A stretch of DNA of 64,000 nucleotides. It comes from Planctomycetia bacterium. GTDB taxonomy: Bacteria; Planctomycetota; Planctomycetia; Pirellulales; UBA1268. The notes under the pieces were generated by a model. The model saw nothing but the letters and a program-made list of their open reading frames with translations. It did no database searches and was not told the origin of the DNA. Below are positions 59,409 to 64,000 of the stretch, piece by piece. A program made the position numbers and the translations under genes. The DNA is taken from NCBI GenBank assembly GCA_014192425.1, contig BJHK01000009.1, positions 102,430-166,429 of the forward strand, in the 5' to 3' direction. Positions within the stretch are counted from its first letter, which is position 1, and each line of letters opens with the position of its first letter.

Positions 59409-59948
59409 GTGGCAGCCACACTCGTTGAATCGCTCGCCGGCGGCGATCCGGAGGCCTTTGCCGCCCTCTACGACCGGCTGGCCGGCCGGCTCCTCGCCGC
59501 CGCCCGCACCATGACCGGGTCGGCCGCCGACGCCGAGGACGTCGTCCAGGATCTGTTCGTCGATCTCGCCCGCGGCCGGGCCCGCCTCACCGTCGTCATC
59601 GATCTCGAGGCCTACGTGTTCACGATGCTCAGAAACGCCATCCGCCGCCGCAGCCGACGGCATGCGATCGACCGCCGAGCCGTCCTCGCCGTCGCCGCGC
59701 TGCGCCGAGAAGCCGGAGGCTGCGGCACGTCGCAGCCTCTCCTGCCCGACGACGCGCTGGCGGCGGCCGTGGCCGCGCTCCCTGAAGTTCAGCGGGAAGT
59801 CGTGGCCCTGAAGATCGACGCCGGCCTGACGTTCGCCGAAATCGCCGCCGTCACCGGCACGAGCCTCAACACGGCCGCCAGCCGCTACCGCTACGCCCTG
59901 GAAAAACTCCGCACCGTCCTCCGCGACGATGACGAGGAGACGCCATGA
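59409..59948 (+). CDS. ECF sigma factor
   Basis: 179 aa, start GTG 59409 behind GGAGGAGAG. Region 2 (FAALYDRLAGRLLAAARTMT; DAEDVVQDLFVDLARGRARL; DLEAYVFTMLRNAIRRR) and region 4 (AAVAALPEVQREVVALKIDA; GLTFAEIAAVTGTSLNTAAS; RYRYALEKLR) are clear. Its stop overlaps the start of the next gene (ATGA at 59945), so it is translated with a membrane protein that is its likely anti-sigma partner. Confidence 0.9.
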   Translation: MAATLVESLAGGDPEAFAALYDRLAGRLLAAARTMTGSAADAEDVVQDLFVDLARGRARLTVVIDLEAYVFTMLRNAIRRRSRRHAIDRRAVLAVAALRREAGGCGTSQPLLPDDALAAAVAALPEVQREVVALKIDAGLTFAEIAAVTGTSLNTAASRYRYALEKLRTVLRDDDEETP

Positions 59949-60430
59949 CAAAGCCCGTCGATCCACGGTTCGCCCCGCATCTTGATGGTATCGAGCAGCG
60001 GCTCGTCGATCGTGCCACCCGAGCCGGGCTGCCCGTGCCCGCCGGGCACCGCGATCGGGTACTCGCCGCCGTGCGCGACGCGCTCGCCGGCAGCCTGACC
60101 ACGCCCGCCGCCCCGCCCCCCGGCCTCGACGCCGGCGGCAGGGCGGCACTCGGCGCGATGGCGATCTCGGCCCTCGTCGTCATCGTCGGCCCGTGGCTCG
60201 CCATCGCTGGGGCGATAGCGAGGGGGACGGAGCGCACCGCCGAACCTGTGATCGTCGCCCAGGCCCGAGCTGCGGGGATCGACCTGCCAGTGCACGACGA
60301 CCGGTTCGCGTTGCAGGTGGCGACGACGCGTGACGCGAACCACGCACTGATTTCCGATGCCGGCGATCTGCCACACGCCAGGCGCCGGGAGATCGGGCGC
60401 CTGAAAACACTCCTCGAGGAGCTACTCTGA
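59945..60430 (+). CDS. single-pass membrane protein, probable anti-sigma factor
   Basis: 161 aa, overlapping the sigma gene by 4 bp. The N-terminal ~60 residues are cytosolic and charged, a transmembrane segment lies at about residues 69-91 (LGAMAISALVVIVGPWLAIA), and the rest is outside. No zinc-finger (HxxxCxxC) is seen, so the anti-sigma assignment rests on operon position and topology. The tail (RRREIGRLKTLLEELL) is helical. Confidence 0.6.
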   Translation: MTKPVDPRFAPHLDGIEQRLVDRATRAGLPVPAGHRDRVLAAVRDALAGSLTTPAAPPPGLDAGGRAALGAMAISALVVIVGPWLAIAGAIARGTERTAEPVIVAQARAAGIDLPVHDDRFALQVATTRDANHALISDAGDLPHARRREIGRLKTLLEELL

Positions 60431-60431
60431 C

Positions 60432-62060
60432 ATGGCCTATGCTCTGTTCTTTGTGTTCGTGATCGTCGCCTGCCTGATGTGGACGGCCGCATGCACGGCC
60501 TGTGTAGCCCGGCTCCGTCCCGGCTGGCTCCGCCGGATCATCGTTATCGCGGCCATCGCCGTGCCCTGCCTGACGGTGGCGCCCTGGCTGCTGCTGACGG
60601 CAGGCCTCGCGCAGGCCGGGCTCTACCACAATTGGTTCGCCCCCACGCTGGCGGCGGCACTGGCCGTGGTGGTCGGGGGCGTGTGGATCGTGCGGACCGG
60701 GCTGGCGCCGCAGGCGGCGCCGACCGCCGGGGGCTGGCCGCTCGTGCGTCTCGTGACGCTGTTGGTGCTGGCGAAGGTCGCCGCCGCGGCCACGCTCCTG
60801 TTCATCGACGAATCCGTCCGAGCAGACGTGCGGATGGCCCGGATCGAGGCGGCGCAGATCATGCAGTCCGTTGCGCCGCCGCAGCCCTTGCTCGACGACG
60901 ACGCGGCCCCGCTCTACCTGCAGGCATTGGCCAGCCTCGACGCCGACGACGTGTTGACCGGCCCGGAGTCGCCACTGAGTTCGGCCCCCCCCCGCGTGGA
61001 TGTCACGTCGGCCGCTGTCACCGATCTCCTCGCACGGCATGCCGGCACACTCGATGTTCTGCGCCGGGCGGCCGACAGGCCAGGCTGCCGGTTCGTTCGC
61101 GACTGGTCGCGGCCGTCGCTGGCGATGATTCTGGCGGACGTTGCATGGGTCCGGCAGGCGGCCCGCCTGCTGGCGATCGACGCCCGCCGCAGGGCTGCCG
61201 ATGGAGACATGGCCGCGGCTCTGGCCGACGTGGTCCGCCTGCGAAGGATGGCCATGCATGTCGCCGCGGAGCCTTTTCTGATCTCGGGCCTCATCGGCGC
61301 GGCGGTCGATACCTGGAACTTGGAAACACTGGTCGCGATCCTGCCGGCGGTCACGGCCGCCGATGCCGCCGCGGCGGCCGAACCGGCGATCGATGACCTA
61401 GTTCGCGGGCCGGTGTCGTTCCAGCGTCACATCATCGGCGAGGAAGCTTTTGGCCTGGCGGGCATCGCGAGCCTCGCCGACGGCAGCCTGGCGGACGATG
61501 AAAACCTGCAAGTGGGCCCCCCTCCCCGCGGTGCCCTGATCCTGTTCCGCTGCTTCAGCCTGCCGAACGACCTTGCCATGTACAAGTCTTGCATGCGGCA
61601 GTCGCGTGCCCTGCTCGAACGCGCCGACATGCCGCGGAGCACCTTCCGGGAACTCGATCGCGAGGCCACGACGATCGGCAACGAGTTCATGGCTTCGCGG
61701 AAATCCGTGCTCGTCGGTATGATCGGTCCGGCGATCCATGCCATCCCGATCCATGCCATCCTCAAGGCGCAGACGTCCAATCGAGCCCGTCACCGTGCCG
61801 CCGAGATGATCCTCGCGGCGACGCGGGCCCGGCTGAAGACCGGCAGCCTGCCGGAGTCCGCCGATTCGCTCGTGCCCGAATTCCTCATCGCTCTGCCCGC
61901 CGATCCGTATCGCGACCAGGGCCCGCTCACCGTGAGGATCGACGCCGCCGGCTGGCTCGTGTATTCGGTCGGCCCCGATGGCGAAGACGACGGCGGACCG
62001 CCGCAGGACTCGGAACACGTCGACGGCAACGACGACGTCGGCCTGCGGCTCTCACGCTGA
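60432..62060 (+). CDS. membrane protein with pseudopilin-like tail (paralog 3)
   Basis: 542 aa, starting 1 bp after the anti-sigma-like gene. Unlike the two paralogs at 2.4 and 5.6 kb it has four N-terminal helices: LFFVFVIVACLMWTAACTAC, IIVIAAIAVPCLTVAPWLLL, FAPTLAAALAVVVGGVWIV and VTLLVLAKVAAAATLLFI. The C-terminal region keeps the shared pattern LPESADSLVPEFLIALPADP, QGPLTVRIDAAGWLVYSVGP and DGEDDGG. Being the third gene of the sigma operon, it may be under that regulon's control. Confidence 0.72.
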   Translation: MAYALFFVFVIVACLMWTAACTACVARLRPGWLRRIIVIAAIAVPCLTVAPWLLLTAGLAQAGLYHNWFAPTLAAALAVVVGGVWIVRTGLAPQAAPTAGGWPLVRLVTLLVLAKVAAAATLLFIDESVRADVRMARIEAAQIMQSVAPPQPLLDDDAAPLYLQALASLDADDVLTGPESPLSSAPPRVDVTSAAVTDLLARHAGTLDVLRRAADRPGCRFVRDWSRPSLAMILADVAWVRQAARLLAIDARRRAADGDMAAALADVVRLRRMAMHVAAEPFLISGLIGAAVDTWNLETLVAILPAVTAADAAAAAEPAIDDLVRGPVSFQRHIIGEEAFGLAGIASLADGSLADDENLQVGPPPRGALILFRCFSLPNDLAMYKSCMRQSRALLERADMPRSTFRELDREATTIGNEFMASRKSVLVGMIGPAIHAIPIHAILKAQTSNRARHRAAEMILAATRARLKTGSLPESADSLVPEFLIALPADPYRDQGPLTVRIDAAGWLVYSVGPDGEDDGGPPQDSEHVDGNDDVGLRLSR

Positions 62061-62298
62061 TACGGCCCCCCACTTGATCGTCGCGCACCGAGCGGGCGTC
62101 CGGAATCGAATGACGGGAGGGGTTGCCCGTGCCCTCGAGCCGGCGTAGGTGGCCAGCGGAGCCCGGAGGGCGAGAGCGCAGCCACCTCCGAGTGAGCGGA
62201 GGGCATGGATGCCCGGAGCGAACGTCCGGGCGAGAGGGCACGGGCAACCCCGACCAGCGAACCGCGCGAGGCTCACACGTGAGCCGTCGAACTCGCCC
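62058..62298 (+). repeat. ~240-bp structured intergenic element, copy 2 (candidate ncRNA)
   Basis: Starts at the stop of the preceding gene (TGATACGG) and matches 33970-34208. The outer stem is perfect over 15 bp: GGTTGCCCGTGCCCT (62121-62135) with AGGGCACGGGCAACC (about 62235-62249). Inside are GGTGGC/GCCACC, GCCC-GGA-GGGC and GGGCA-TGGA-TGCCC. It is the only sequence between this gene and the convergent polA, so it could also act as a bidirectional terminator. Confidence 0.6.

Positions 62299-64000
<1,702 letters not shown>

Overview
The window is strongly GC-rich and its gene content points to a planctomycete, probably of the Pirellulales. The pointers are a DUF1588/DUF1585-type cytochrome-like protein paired with a DUF1552 protein, a planctomycetal BBP2-type porin, TatC with a large periplasmic insertion, a stand-alone HNH protein, the MoxR/DUF58/BatA/vWA cluster, and dense GTG/ATGA-coupled operons. 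The assignment is inferred from families; no rRNA is present.

Layout. 1-7.3 kb: the end of a methyltransferase, a coiled-coil membrane protein, two paralogous membrane proteins with a decayed third copy between them, and a PIN-type toxin-antitoxin pair. 7.3-22.3 kb: one long co-directional cluster (MoxR ATPase, exported membrane protein, ABC ATPase, double-length ABC-2 permease, single-length permease, DUF58, BatA-like and large vWA proteins). A zeta-like toxin module sits inside it on the opposite strand. 22.5-28.6 kb: a TOPRIM-only GyrB relative, a LeuB-type dehydrogenase, a zinc-ribbon protein, an HNH endonuclease, a 7Fe ferredoxin, an ECF sigma factor and a lipoprotein pair. 28.8-33.8 kb: a minus-strand run with 5-oxoprolinase PxpA and fused PxpB-PxpC, a DUF2891 protein, a HAD phosphatase and a small four-helix membrane protein.

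34-38.7 kb: the DUF1588/DUF1552 pair and a Rieske ferredoxin. 38.7-44.8 kb: an accessory island. A nucleotidyltransferase/small-protein pair and an MBL hydrolase locus have been split by about 3.9 kb holding an IS91-type remnant, a lower-GC GYF-domain gene and an ISAs1-family element, all bounded by direct repeats of about 585 bp. 44.8-52.1 kb: a PGI-like pseudoenzyme, archaeal-type phosphoglycerate mutase, TatC, a DUF420 protein, tRNA-Leu(TAA), a chemoreceptor and a thioredoxin-like protein. 52.1-53.0 kb is a non-coding array of two repeated units. 53.0-59 kb: the porin, then the coaE-rho-ribH-nusB-ftsY run on the minus strand. 59.4-62.1 kb: an ECF sigma/membrane partner operon ending in a third paralog of the proteins near the left end. 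The window closes with the C-terminal part of DNA polymerase I.

Most noteworthy: a roughly 240-bp intergenic element present twice (near 34.0 and 62.1 kb), with arms whose differences preserve base pairing; the island bounded by direct repeats; the TOPRIM-only GyrB relative; the PGI-like protein that has lost its active-site motifs; and the toxin module embedded in the ABC/MoxR cluster.
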